From contig KE159591.1 in assembly GCA_000403255.2 (NCBI GenBank), forward strand, positions 363,331 to 427,330: DNA of 64,000 bases, read 5' to 3'. This document shows positions 34,708-43,581 of the stretch, piece by piece. The DNA comes from Lachnospiraceae bacterium 3-1. Lineage in GTDB: Bacteria > Bacillota > Clostridia > Lachnospirales > Lachnospiraceae. The translations under genes and the position numbers were made by a program. Positions within the stretch are counted from its first letter, which is position 1, and the number at the start of each line of letters is the position of its first letter. A model generated the notes under the pieces. It worked only from the letters and a program-made list of their open reading frames with translations, was not told the origin of the DNA and ran no database searches.

Positions 34708-35886
34708 ATGGAACAAAAATTAATTTTTCATATCGACGTGAATTCCGCCTACCTTTCCTGGACAGCAGTGGAACAGCGAAAGAATGGAGCAACCCTTGAC
34801 CTGCGGGAAATTCCTGCCATCATTGGCGGTGACATGGCCAGCCGCCACGGTGTTGTTCTGGCCAAATCCATTCCTGCCAAAGCATACCATATTACCACTG
34901 GAGAACCAGTGGCCCACGCATTGCAAAAGTGTCCGAATCTTTTGTTGGTTCCTCCTGACCACAAGCTATACGATTCCTACAGCCGCCGGCTCATGGAGCT
35001 TCTGATTACCTTCTGCCCCAAAATTGAACAGGTCAGTATTGACGAATGCTATATGGATTTCACCGGATATGACCGTTCATACAAAAGTCCCACTGCCGCT
35101 GCTTTTACCATTAAGGACAAGGTACGGGACACCTTCGGCTTTACCGTCAACATTGGTATCTCATCCAATAAACTTTTAGCAAAAATGGCTTCTGACTTTC
35201 AAAAGCCTGATCGGGTGCACACTTTATTCCCTGAAGAAATTCCTGAGAAAATGTGGCCTCTCCCTGTTCGGGATTTATTTATGGTAGGAAAAGCCTCTGC
35301 CGCTGCCCTGGAAAAAATGGAAATTCTTACCATCGGCGACCTGGCGCACACGGAAGTCACTATTTTGGAAAGCCATCTAAAAAGCCATGGTCGTTTAATC
35401 TGGGAATTTGCCAATGGCATAGACGATTCCCCTGTGCAGACAGAGGAAAGTGACTTAAAATGCGTTGGCAACTCCACCACTCTTTCCAAAGACGCCACTA
35501 CTGCGCCAGAGGCCAAAAAAACCCTGTATACGCTCTGCAAACAGGTTTCCTCCCGGCTCAAACGCTATGGACAGCTTGCAGGCATGGTCAGCACAGAAAT
35601 CCGCTACGCTACGTTCACCAATGTGTCACACCAAATGCAGCTTCCTGCTGTCACAGACAATATCGATATCCTATACCATCATGCATGTCTGCTGTTTGAT
35701 GAGCTTTGGAATGGCGAACCAATCCGCTTATTAGGCGTACGCACCTCCAAACTTGCCACAGAACCGGAGCCCGTACAGATGACATTATTCGACCTTCCCA
35801 AAACTCAAAAAGAACTCAAAGCAGACCAGGCAATGGAAGCATTACAGGCAAAATTCGGCAAAAATATTATAAAAAAGGGATTCTAG
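34708..35886 (+). CDS. dinB: DNA polymerase IV (Y family)
   Basis: Error-prone translesion polymerase, 392 residues from the ATG with AGAGGTG upstream (a longer open frame extends into the promoter). The catalytic residues are in FHIDVNSAYLSW (Asp) and QVSIDECYMDFTGY (Asp, Glu). Helix-hairpin-helix and little-finger regions follow. There is a beta-clamp binding candidate QMTLFDL near residue 357, typical of Pol IV. It is the only complete plus-strand gene in the middle of the window and converges on the ABC exporter with 33 bp between stops. Confidence 0.95.
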   Translation: MEQKLIFHIDVNSAYLSWTAVEQRKNGATLDLREIPAIIGGDMASRHGVVLAKSIPAKAYHITTGEPVAHALQKCPNLLLVPPDHKLYDSYSRRLMELLITFCPKIEQVSIDECYMDFTGYDRSYKSPTAAAFTIKDKVRDTFGFTVNIGISSNKLLAKMASDFQKPDRVHTLFPEEIPEKMWPLPVRDLFMVGKASAAALEKMEILTIGDLAHTEVTILESHLKSHGRLIWEFANGIDDSPVQTEESDLKCVGNSTTLSKDATTAPEAKKTLYTLCKQVSSRLKRYGQLAGMVSTEIRYATFTNVSHQMQLPAVTDNIDILYHHACLLFDELWNGEPIRLLGVRTSKLATEPEPVQMTLFDLPKTQKELKADQAMEALQAKFGKNIIKKGF

Positions 35887-35919
35887 TTTCCCTTTGGAAA
35901 CATCAAGGACTCACACGCT

Positions 35920-37677
35920 CTAGATTGCAAACTGGCTGTTATAAAGTTCCGAATAGAACCCTTTTTTCTCCAACAATTCCTCATGACTGCCCTGCTCCAA
36001 AATATGCCCATCCTTCATCACAAGGATAATATCTGCCTCTTGTATGGTAGACAGACGGTGAGCCACAATAAAGCTGGTACGTCCCTCCATCATTTTTGCA
36101 AATGCATTCTGAATCTTCATTTCTGTCCTGGTGTCGATGGAGGAGGTAGCTTCGTCCAAAATCAACATCGGCGGCAGGCAAAGCATCACCCTTGCAATAC
36201 ATAGGAGCTGTTTCTGCCCAGCCGACAGACTTCCTCCCTCCTCACCGATCACTGTATCATAGCCCTGGGGCAAACGTTTGATAAAGCTGTGGGCATGAGC
36301 AGCCTTTGCTGCCCCGATTATTTCCTCTTCTGTGGCGTCCGGTTTTCCCATCATCAAATTCTCACGAATCGTCCCTGCTTTCAACCATGTTTCTTGCAGT
36401 ACCATCCCATAACTTCCTCGCAGGCTCTTTCTGGTCATCTGGCGGATATCCATATGTTCCACCTGAATGCTTCCCTGGTCTACATCATAAAAGCGCATCA
36501 ACAAATTGATCATAGTAGTTTTTCCACATCCCGTAGGACCTACAATCGCCACCCGTTGTCCTGGCTTTACCTTTAAGTTAAAATCTTCAATCAGCTTCTG
36601 TTCTGGTGCATAGGAAAAATATACGTGCTCCAAATTCACATTTCCTTTCACATCCACTAAACTTTTCACATCCTTGGGCTCTGGAATCTGGGGTTCCTCC
36701 TCAATTAAAGAGAAAATCCGTTCTGCGCATGCCAGTGCATTCTGTAATTCCGTTACCACACCAGAAATTTCATTAAATGGCTTGGTATATTGATTGGCAT
36801 AACTAAGAAAACAGGAGAGCTGTCCTACTGTCAATCGCCCTTGCATTGCAAAAAATGCTCCTACCAGCCCTACTCCAGTATATACCAAACTGTTGACAAA
36901 ACGGGTGCATGGATTCGTCAGGGAAGAAAAAAAAGTCGCCTGCAAAGATGCTTTTTCCAGCCTTCCATTGATTTCGTCAAAGGCTTCCAGCACATCCTTT
37001 TCCTTGGAAAACGCCTGCACCACCTTTTGATTTTCTATCATTTCATTAATTAATGCGGTTTGTTCCCCCCTTGTGGTTGATTGGAGCATAAACATGGAAA
37101 AGGTCCGTTTGGCAATAAAACTAGCTACAAATAAAGAAACTGGTGTAATCAACACTACCACCAATGTAATCTTCACATTGATACTCAACATAAACAACAA
37201 CGTACCCAAAATAGTTACCACTCCGGTAAATAACTGGGAAAATCCCATCAAAAGGCCGTCTGCAAATTGATCTACATCTGCAATCACCCGACTTACCAGC
37301 TCTCCATGGGAATGTCCGTCAATAAATTTCAGAGGAAGAATCTCTATTTTTGCAAAAGCCTCCCTGCGGATATCCTGAATCACCTCATAGGTAATTTTGT
37401 TATTACACACGTTCATCAGCCATTGTGCCAGAGCCGTCAGCCCAGTAATGATTCCTATTTTTACCAAAAGCTGAAAAATAACTGGAAAATCCACCTGATC
37501 AGGAGCTAAAATATGATCAACCACTTGCCCTGTCACTACTGGAACATACAGGGTAGATACTACAGTTGCCACTGCAAAAATCAGGGACAACAACAAAAAT
37601 ATTTTATATTTCTCAATATATTTCAAAACTTTTTTCATTGTCTTTGTCTGCTGTTTGTTTTTTACCTGTTTTTTCAT
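35920..37677 (-). CDS. ABC exporter half-transporter with canonical ATPase site
   Basis: 585 residues: six-helix type-IV (ABC1) membrane domain, then a nucleotide-binding domain with Walker A GPTGCGKTT, signature LSAGQKQLLCIARV and Walker B PMLILDEATSSID with the catalytic Glu. It follows its partner after 9 bp, and the pair forms a heterodimeric multidrug- or lipid-type exporter like BmrCD or TM287/288. The signature LSAGQ deviates from LSGGQ, common in such pairs. The substrate is unknown. Confidence 0.9.
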   Translation of the reverse strand: MKKQVKNKQQTKTMKKVLKYIEKYKIFLLLSLIFAVATVVSTLYVPVVTGQVVDHILAPDQVDFPVIFQLLVKIGIITGLTALAQWLMNVCNNKITYEVIQDIRREAFAKIEILPLKFIDGHSHGELVSRVIADVDQFADGLLMGFSQLFTGVVTILGTLLFMLSINVKITLVVVLITPVSLFVASFIAKRTFSMFMLQSTTRGEQTALINEMIENQKVVQAFSKEKDVLEAFDEINGRLEKASLQATFFSSLTNPCTRFVNSLVYTGVGLVGAFFAMQGRLTVGQLSCFLSYANQYTKPFNEISGVVTELQNALACAERIFSLIEEEPQIPEPKDVKSLVDVKGNVNLEHVYFSYAPEQKLIEDFNLKVKPGQRVAIVGPTGCGKTTMINLLMRFYDVDQGSIQVEHMDIRQMTRKSLRGSYGMVLQETWLKAGTIRENLMMGKPDATEEEIIGAAKAAHAHSFIKRLPQGYDTVIGEEGGSLSAGQKQLLCIARVMLCLPPMLILDEATSSIDTRTEMKIQNAFAKMMEGRTSFIVAHRLSTIQEADIILVMKDGHILEQGSHEELLEKKGFYSELYNSQFAI

Positions 37678-37686
37678 GGACGCCTC

Positions 37687-39483
37687 CTACTGCTTTTTAT
37701 ACTGAGATTCATAGATTTCCCGGTAAACTCCACAATCCTTTAACAACTGTTCATGGGTTCCCATTCCTGCAATCTCTCCATCCTCCAACACAATAATTTT
37801 ATCGGCATGTTGAATGGAGGAGGTACGCTGAGATACAATAAATACCGTAGGATTCCCCTCCATCTTTCGAATGGCCTTGCGCAGCTTTGCATCCGTTGCA
37901 TAATCCAAAGCAGATGCGCTGTCATCCAGAATCAAAATCTCAGGTTTTCTCACCAAGGCCCTGGCAATGGTAAGCCTTTGTTTTTGCCCGCCGGAAAAAT
38001 TCTTTCCCCCTTGTTCTACAAAAGCCTCCAGCTTCCCTTCTTTTCCTTCTACCACTTCTTTTGCTTGAGCAACCTCTAATGCTTCATACAACTCTTGGTC
38101 TGAGGCATCCTCTTTTCCCCAGCGGAGATTTTCTCTTATTGTCCCTTGAAAAAGTACTGCCCGCTGCATAACAATTCCTACTTTTTGCCGCAGCTCTTCC
38201 AATGAATATTCTTTTACGTTTCTTCCATTAATTAATACCTCTCCCCTGGTTGCATCATAAAACCTGGGAATCAAATGCACCAAAGATGTTTTCCCAGATC
38301 CAGTACCGCCAATCACTCCTATCGTTTCTCCCTGATTTACAGAAAAATCAATGTCCGACAAGCTCTCGGCTCCAGCTCCTTCATAGGCAAGGCCAACACG
38401 GGAAAACTGTACCACAGGTATTTCGAATCCTGCATCTTTTCCTTTTTTATTCAAAGCTAACTCATCCTGGCTTTTGGCCTTTCCTGTTTGCGCCACAGTC
38501 TGAGACTCTTCCTTCCACAAAGTATTATTCTTGGGCATACTGCTTGGAATCTCTAGGATAGACTCTACACGATTTCCACATGCCACCGCCTTTGTCAGCA
38601 GTACAATCAAATTGGCAAGCTTCACCAGTTCAACCAAGATTTGAGACATATAATTCAGCAATGCAACCACTTCACCCTGGGTAAGTATCCCTACGTCAAC
38701 CTGCACTGCTCCTGCATACAGCAGCACAATGGTAGCTCCATTGATAATTGCATAGGTGACGGGATTCATAAAAGCGCTGATTTTCCCTACATGATTCTGC
38801 ATAAAGGTAAGACGTTCCAGTCCTTCCTCGAACCTGGCTTTTTCCTCCTCCTCTTTATGAAAAGCGCGGATGACCCTTGCTCCTGTAAGATTTTCCCTGG
38901 TAATGCCTAGCACTTTATCCAGACGTTCCTGTACCTTCCGGTACAAAGGAATACTGACTGCCATCACTCCAAACACCACAAGAGACAAAAGAGGAATTGT
39001 CACAACAAAAATCATTGCCGCTTTCACATCAATGGTAAAGGCCATCACCATTGCTCCAAATACAATGAACGGAGAACGCAAAAACAAACGCAGCGCCATA
39101 TTCACTCCAGACTGCAGCTGATTGATATCACTGGTCATTCTGGTAATCAATGTTGCCGTTCCTGCCTGGTCAATTTCTGAAAAAGAAAATGTCTGAATAT
39201 GGGCAAAAAGCTGATGACGCACCTTGCTACCGAACCCTACTGCCGCTTTCGCTGCAAAATACTGAGCGGTAACGGAACACAACAGCCCAATCAATCCCAA
39301 TGCCACCATAACCAGACACATCCTTAAAATATAGCCACTGTCCCTGTTTGCAATTCCTACGTCTATAATAGCAGTTACCACCAACGGCACAATCAGTTCA
39401 AATGAGGCTTCCAGCATCTTAAACAGGGGCGCTAATATGCTTTCTTTTTTGTAATCCTTCAAATATACAAGTAATTTCTTCAT
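37687..39483 (-). CDS. ABC exporter half-transporter with degenerate ATPase site
   Basis: 598 residues, partner of the gene downstream. Walker A is GGTGSGKTS and the signature FSGGQKQRLTIARAL is canonical, but Walker B reads EILILDDSASALD: the catalytic Glu is Asp. In heterodimeric exporters this marks the degenerate site, so ATP hydrolysis should occur at the site built with the other subunit's Walker motifs. A Lys/Gln-rich insert of about 45 residues (near residue 330) separates the two domains. It is transcribed from a good promoter at 39544. Confidence 0.9.
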   Translation of the reverse strand: MKKLLVYLKDYKKESILAPLFKMLEASFELIVPLVVTAIIDVGIANRDSGYILRMCLVMVALGLIGLLCSVTAQYFAAKAAVGFGSKVRHQLFAHIQTFSFSEIDQAGTATLITRMTSDINQLQSGVNMALRLFLRSPFIVFGAMVMAFTIDVKAAMIFVVTIPLLSLVVFGVMAVSIPLYRKVQERLDKVLGITRENLTGARVIRAFHKEEEEKARFEEGLERLTFMQNHVGKISAFMNPVTYAIINGATIVLLYAGAVQVDVGILTQGEVVALLNYMSQILVELVKLANLIVLLTKAVACGNRVESILEIPSSMPKNNTLWKEESQTVAQTGKAKSQDELALNKKGKDAGFEIPVVQFSRVGLAYEGAGAESLSDIDFSVNQGETIGVIGGTGSGKTSLVHLIPRFYDATRGEVLINGRNVKEYSLEELRQKVGIVMQRAVLFQGTIRENLRWGKEDASDQELYEALEVAQAKEVVEGKEGKLEAFVEQGGKNFSGGQKQRLTIARALVRKPEILILDDSASALDYATDAKLRKAIRKMEGNPTVFIVSQRTSSIQHADKIIVLEDGEIAGMGTHEQLLKDCGVYREIYESQYKKQ

Positions 39484-39543
39484 GTTCTTCCCTCTTCTAT
39501 ATTTTTTATTGTCTCATGCTTTCAGAATGCGCAGAACATTATT

Positions 39544-39572
39544 ATTTTACCATAATCTTCTATGATTGACAA
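39544..39572 (-). promoter_or_regulatory. SigA promoter of the ABC exporter operon
   Basis: TTGTCA and TAAAAT with a 17-bp spacer on the minus strand, about 60 bp before the first exporter gene. Confidence 0.65.
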
Positions 39573-39595
39573 TTTAACAATTCATAAACAGAAAA

Positions 39596-39628
39596 ACCCC
39601 AAAAAGGATTTCTGCCTTTTTGGGGTTT
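39596..39628 (-). terminator. Intrinsic terminator after the Fn3 gene
   Basis: Stem accccaaaaagg / cctttttggggt with a short loop, followed by tttt on the minus strand, ten bases beyond the stop codon. It is nearly symmetric. Confidence 0.88.
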
Positions 39629-39637
39629 TGGTATCAA

Positions 39638-42600
39638 TTATTTTGCTTTCACACTTTTCACATCGGATGGGTTGGTAACGATATCACCTTTCAAACCATT
39701 TGCACCGCTTCCAATAGCCACTACTTTGTAGTAATATTTTTTTCCTTTCTTTACCGTCTTATCAATATACGTAGTTGTCTTTGTGGCGCCAATCTGCTGG
39801 AAGCCAGAAGACTTCTTCATAGAACGGTAAATCACATACTTCTTCGCTTTGGACACCTTAGTCAGCTTCAAAGTAACTTTCCCTTTTGTAGCCTTAATGC
39901 TCTTAATAGAAGCAACTGCCTTATAACAAATGCTTGCTGGCTTGGTATAACCAGCGGAAACTCTCCTGCCATCTGCACTGTATGCAGTTACATAATAGTA
40001 ATAAGTTACACCGGTCTGCAAACGTGCACGGTCTACTGCTTTTGTTCCAACTACACTGCCTTCCTCAAACTTATATTCTCTATATGGAACTGTATGGTAA
40101 CTTACACTTTCGTCTGTATTGCTTTCCTTTGAAATTAACGCCCAATTAGAATCCGTTGGTCTGTCATATACTTTTTTATCCTGGTTATAATATGCCACTG
40201 GGCTGGTAGAACGATTTACCACATAGTACGCTGCATCTGGCACTTTACTCCATTGGATCTGTACCGCCGTAGTTTTCTTTCCCTTTGCATCTTTTTCTGT
40301 AATTTCTTTTGCCTTAATCCCTTTTGCCGCTGCCAGTTCCCCATTGGTTATCTGGCCTTGAGCATAGCTAGACCATTGCTTACTGCCATATGCGCGCACG
40401 CGGACTTCAACTCTTCCCCCTTTTGCTACGCTCTTAATGGTGTAGCTGCTGCCCTTTGTGGATTTGGTTGTCCAGGTATTTTTCTCAGATCTGCCTTCTC
40501 CATCATATTTCTTATATTTGATTTCATACTTGGAGGCAAATGCATCTTTTTCCCAGGTTGCTTTTACATTATTCTTATTGACCACCAGCTTCAAGTTCCT
40601 TGGCGTTGTCATTTGAAGGGTTACATCCGTGATTGCAAATACCTGTCTCGTCTTCTTTCCAAATTTATAGGTAGCAACCACCCTGTAATTGTAATAAGTC
40701 CCCTTCTTTAACTTCTTATCTGTATAAGTTACTGTCTTTGCCTTGGTAATGGTCTTCACCTTTTCCCATTTTTGATTGTATAATGCATAGTCACCATTTC
40801 CATATCCATTTTTGCTTGGGGAATACTTGGCGCTTTTTGAAGAAGTATGACTCCTGTAAATATCATACTGGGTAGCGCCTGCCACCTTGGTCCATGTGAG
40901 TTTTACAGAATTCTTACTCTTCTTTTCTGCTTTCAGTTCAATATATGTATCATTGCCTGTCTCTGCTGAGAAATAAACATATGCGCTATAAGCGGATTTT
41001 TTCGTATCTGGATGATAATAATAACCTCTTACCTGATAGTCATATACTGTATTTTCACTTAATCCTTCATCCACATAGTGGTTTGAGTTAATGGTTGCAA
41101 TCTTTTGGAATTTTCCTTTCTTGTTCTTGCGGAAAATCTCATATCCTGTTACATTAGAGCCCTTATCAAAGTTCATGGTAATGCTCTTTTTTCCAGAGGT
41201 TGTAGACGGCTCGGTAATGTTGATTGCTGCTGTAGCGGAAACCTTTCCAGAAACAGAAATATCATTATAGAATCCAAATCTTACCGTATTATTCGCTCCT
41301 GCAACCCTCGCTACATTTGCAACATAAGGAGTAACAGTAGAACGGTCCGTTTCATGGTTGGCATCATCAATGGTTGCAACCACGAAATAATATTTTTCAC
41401 CCACTTCAAGGTTTAACTCCCTAAGCAATGCGCTGCTTGAAATACGGTCAATGCCAGTGCCTATATAGTTGGATTTCACTTTCTTATTGATAATCTTCAT
41501 CTTATCTTTCAGCGAAGACACTGCATAATAATTACCATGGTAATCATCGTCATCATAGTCATAATAATCTGCCGTTGCGCCTAACTGGTAAGTTTTTCCT
41601 GTGCTGTCTTTTCCCTTAATATCCAGATATTTATATGCATATTCCATAGACTGAAACATTTTCTGATCCTTGGATGCAAAAACGTAAACCTTTGCATCTT
41701 CATCGATGGAATTCCAAGCCAGATCAAAGGAACCATCGTTTTTCTTTTCTACCTTCAGCCCCTTGATCGCAGGCGTATTGGATCTCTTGTCCAAAGAAGC
41801 TGTAACCACGTTGGAATATTGACTGTAATTTCTTACATTCTGATCCTGATTCAAATATACATAAGCCTGAATCCTGTAATAGCGATACCTGTTCTCCACC
41901 CCATTGGTGGCTCCATAACTCTCTGCACTCACAGAGTAATGGGTATCCTCTCCGCTTACATTATCGTTAATCTCATCCCACTCTACGGAAGAAAAGTCTG
42001 TAACAGGTGTTGGAGAAGATGTATATTCAATCCTATACCCAGATGCATTTTTTACTGCATTCCAGGAAAGCTCTCCCTTTCCAGCTTTCTTTAACTGCCA
42101 TTTCAGCCCGCTGACGGTTGGTACAGAAGGCACAGACCATGCATAAGTAAAAGGTTCTGACCAGGCGCCAGTCTTAACGATTGTATAAGTTGTGCCAGTT
42201 TTGGATTCGTAAGGCTTTCCGGTCTCTTCATTCACCTTGTTTTCATAGACCTCTGTTTCTGTATAATATACCGCACGCACCTCATACTTTACCTTTGCAG
42301 TAGAAGGATAGGAAGATACCGTAGTGTAGCCAGTATCTTTTGTAAATGTCTGGAAACCGCTCCCATTGGCAGCCACGTAATCCAGATTTACATCTTTATC
42401 TTCTACTCTTACCTGATAACCAACCTGTAAATATTTTCCCTTACTGTCCACCTCTGTCTGATTGGTTACAGCATTCCACTGAATACACTGGTATTTATTG
42501 GCAAAAGAGATTTCATTGTTTTTTCGCGCATATACGCTCTTGACAGCATACTTATCGGTTGTTTCCACCCAGGCAGTCTTTACGCCTATGCTGGTATACA

Positions 42601-43276
42601 TTTTCCCCTTAGCTTCAAAATATCCGTACTCTCCGCTGACAGTATCCAGCTGCCTGCCATATACCTTGTTTACCGCTTGCGCTAAATCGCTTGTACTTCC
42701 ATTGTAATAATACTCTGTACTAAATTCTCCTGAAACAGTCCCTAAAGGTTCTACTTCGTTGTTCTCACATACGTAATATGCAAGGATTTTCCACTTTGTA
42801 TAACCATCTTCATCTTTTCCATCTTCTATCTCTGTAGATGATTTATCGGAATAATATTTCCCACTTACCAGATAAAGACCTGTTGCCGGGTCTGCCTGCA
42901 GCGTCTCTGACACAAGCACCGCCTTATTGGACAATGCTACAATAGACGGGGCAACCTGAGTTGCCTCCCCATAATAATCATTTCCGCTTTTATAAAGCTC
43001 ATCTCCATACTTCAATGCTTCCACTGTGCCAGAAACATACACTGTATCATCTGTCCGATTTACATAAGCAAATCGTTTCTCTAAAGCCCCACTTCCCATG
43101 GAATGGTCATACAAGCTTCCTCGCAGGCCGATTACCTTCGACACGCCGTTTATCGCGCCCTGTTCTGAGGTCTCTACCGATACATTCGCTGCTGAAGCAG
43201 GAATTACGGTTGTTACCACCATCGCTGCTGCCAATATCGCTGCTGCAACCCGTGCTGTCGTTCCACCTTTCCTCAT
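39638..43276 (-). CDS. Large secreted multi-Fn3 surface protein
   Basis: 1212 residues, exported by a clear signal peptide (IPASA-ANV). From about residue 390 onward at least seven fibronectin type III-like modules can be followed by the repeating W/LTW...Y-I-Y/R...Y-Y-V pattern (for example VKLTWTKVAGATQYDIYRS and ITMNFDKGSNVTGYEIFRK). The N-terminal 380 residues are Tyr-rich and unassigned. There is no LPXTG, choline-binding or SLH anchor; the very Lys-rich C-terminus (KKGKKYYYKVVAIGSG ... VKSVKAK) may hold it to anionic wall polymers. It probably acts in adhesion or polysaccharide contact. It has a perfect promoter and a C10 tract upstream. Confidence 0.88.
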   Translation of the reverse strand: MRKGGTTARVAAAILAAAMVVTTVIPASAANVSVETSEQGAINGVSKVIGLRGSLYDHSMGSGALEKRFAYVNRTDDTVYVSGTVEALKYGDELYKSGNDYYGEATQVAPSIVALSNKAVLVSETLQADPATGLYLVSGKYYSDKSSTEIEDGKDEDGYTKWKILAYYVCENNEVEPLGTVSGEFSTEYYYNGSTSDLAQAVNKVYGRQLDTVSGEYGYFEAKGKMYTSIGVKTAWVETTDKYAVKSVYARKNNEISFANKYQCIQWNAVTNQTEVDSKGKYLQVGYQVRVEDKDVNLDYVAANGSGFQTFTKDTGYTTVSSYPSTAKVKYEVRAVYYTETEVYENKVNEETGKPYESKTGTTYTIVKTGAWSEPFTYAWSVPSVPTVSGLKWQLKKAGKGELSWNAVKNASGYRIEYTSSPTPVTDFSSVEWDEINDNVSGEDTHYSVSAESYGATNGVENRYRYYRIQAYVYLNQDQNVRNYSQYSNVVTASLDKRSNTPAIKGLKVEKKNDGSFDLAWNSIDEDAKVYVFASKDQKMFQSMEYAYKYLDIKGKDSTGKTYQLGATADYYDYDDDDYHGNYYAVSSLKDKMKIINKKVKSNYIGTGIDRISSSALLRELNLEVGEKYYFVVATIDDANHETDRSTVTPYVANVARVAGANNTVRFGFYNDISVSGKVSATAAINITEPSTTSGKKSITMNFDKGSNVTGYEIFRKNKKGKFQKIATINSNHYVDEGLSENTVYDYQVRGYYYHPDTKKSAYSAYVYFSAETGNDTYIELKAEKKSKNSVKLTWTKVAGATQYDIYRSHTSSKSAKYSPSKNGYGNGDYALYNQKWEKVKTITKAKTVTYTDKKLKKGTYYNYRVVATYKFGKKTRQVFAITDVTLQMTTPRNLKLVVNKNNVKATWEKDAFASKYEIKYKKYDGEGRSEKNTWTTKSTKGSSYTIKSVAKGGRVEVRVRAYGSKQWSSYAQGQITNGELAAAKGIKAKEITEKDAKGKKTTAVQIQWSKVPDAAYYVVNRSTSPVAYYNQDKKVYDRPTDSNWALISKESNTDESVSYHTVPYREYKFEEGSVVGTKAVDRARLQTGVTYYYYVTAYSADGRRVSAGYTKPASICYKAVASIKSIKATKGKVTLKLTKVSKAKKYVIYRSMKKSSGFQQIGATKTTTYIDKTVKKGKKYYYKVVAIGSGANGLKGDIVTNPSDVKSVKAK

Positions 43277-43417
43277 AAATAACTCCTTTCATGAATACAT
43301 AGAATATTTCATCATCTGCGAATGCTTCATAAAGAAGTCTTATATGAAAATCAATTATGACAGATTCATAGAAAATTCAACTTTACTTCACATTTCTTTC
43401 ACAAATGACCTTTTTCT

Positions 43418-43446
43418 ATTCTAGTCCCTTTTCCAGAAAAAGTCAA
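43418..43446 (-). promoter_or_regulatory. SigA promoter of the Fn3 gene
   Basis: TTGACT and TAGAAT with a 17-bp spacer on the minus strand, about 140 bp before the start codon. The gene-free interval 43277-43581 also contains the poly-C tract and AT-rich DNA, nothing else recognised. Confidence 0.75.
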
Positions 43447-43496
43447 TTGTTTTCTAATTATTTTTTATTTTTCCGAAAAATATGTGTATACATTTA

Positions 43497-43506
43497 CCCC
43501 CCCCCC
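43497..43506 (-). repeat. C10 (G10 on coding strand) homopolymer tract
   Basis: Ten consecutive C on the plus strand, 50 bp upstream of the -35 of the Fn3 gene promoter. It is the longest G/C homopolymer I see in the window and sits in otherwise AT-rich intergenic DNA. Confidence 0.95.
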
Positions 43507-43581
43507 TATATTTTCTGACTATTTAGTTTATTTCTTGTATTTTAGGGACATTATTTCACTTTATCTCATAGAATCGGAATG

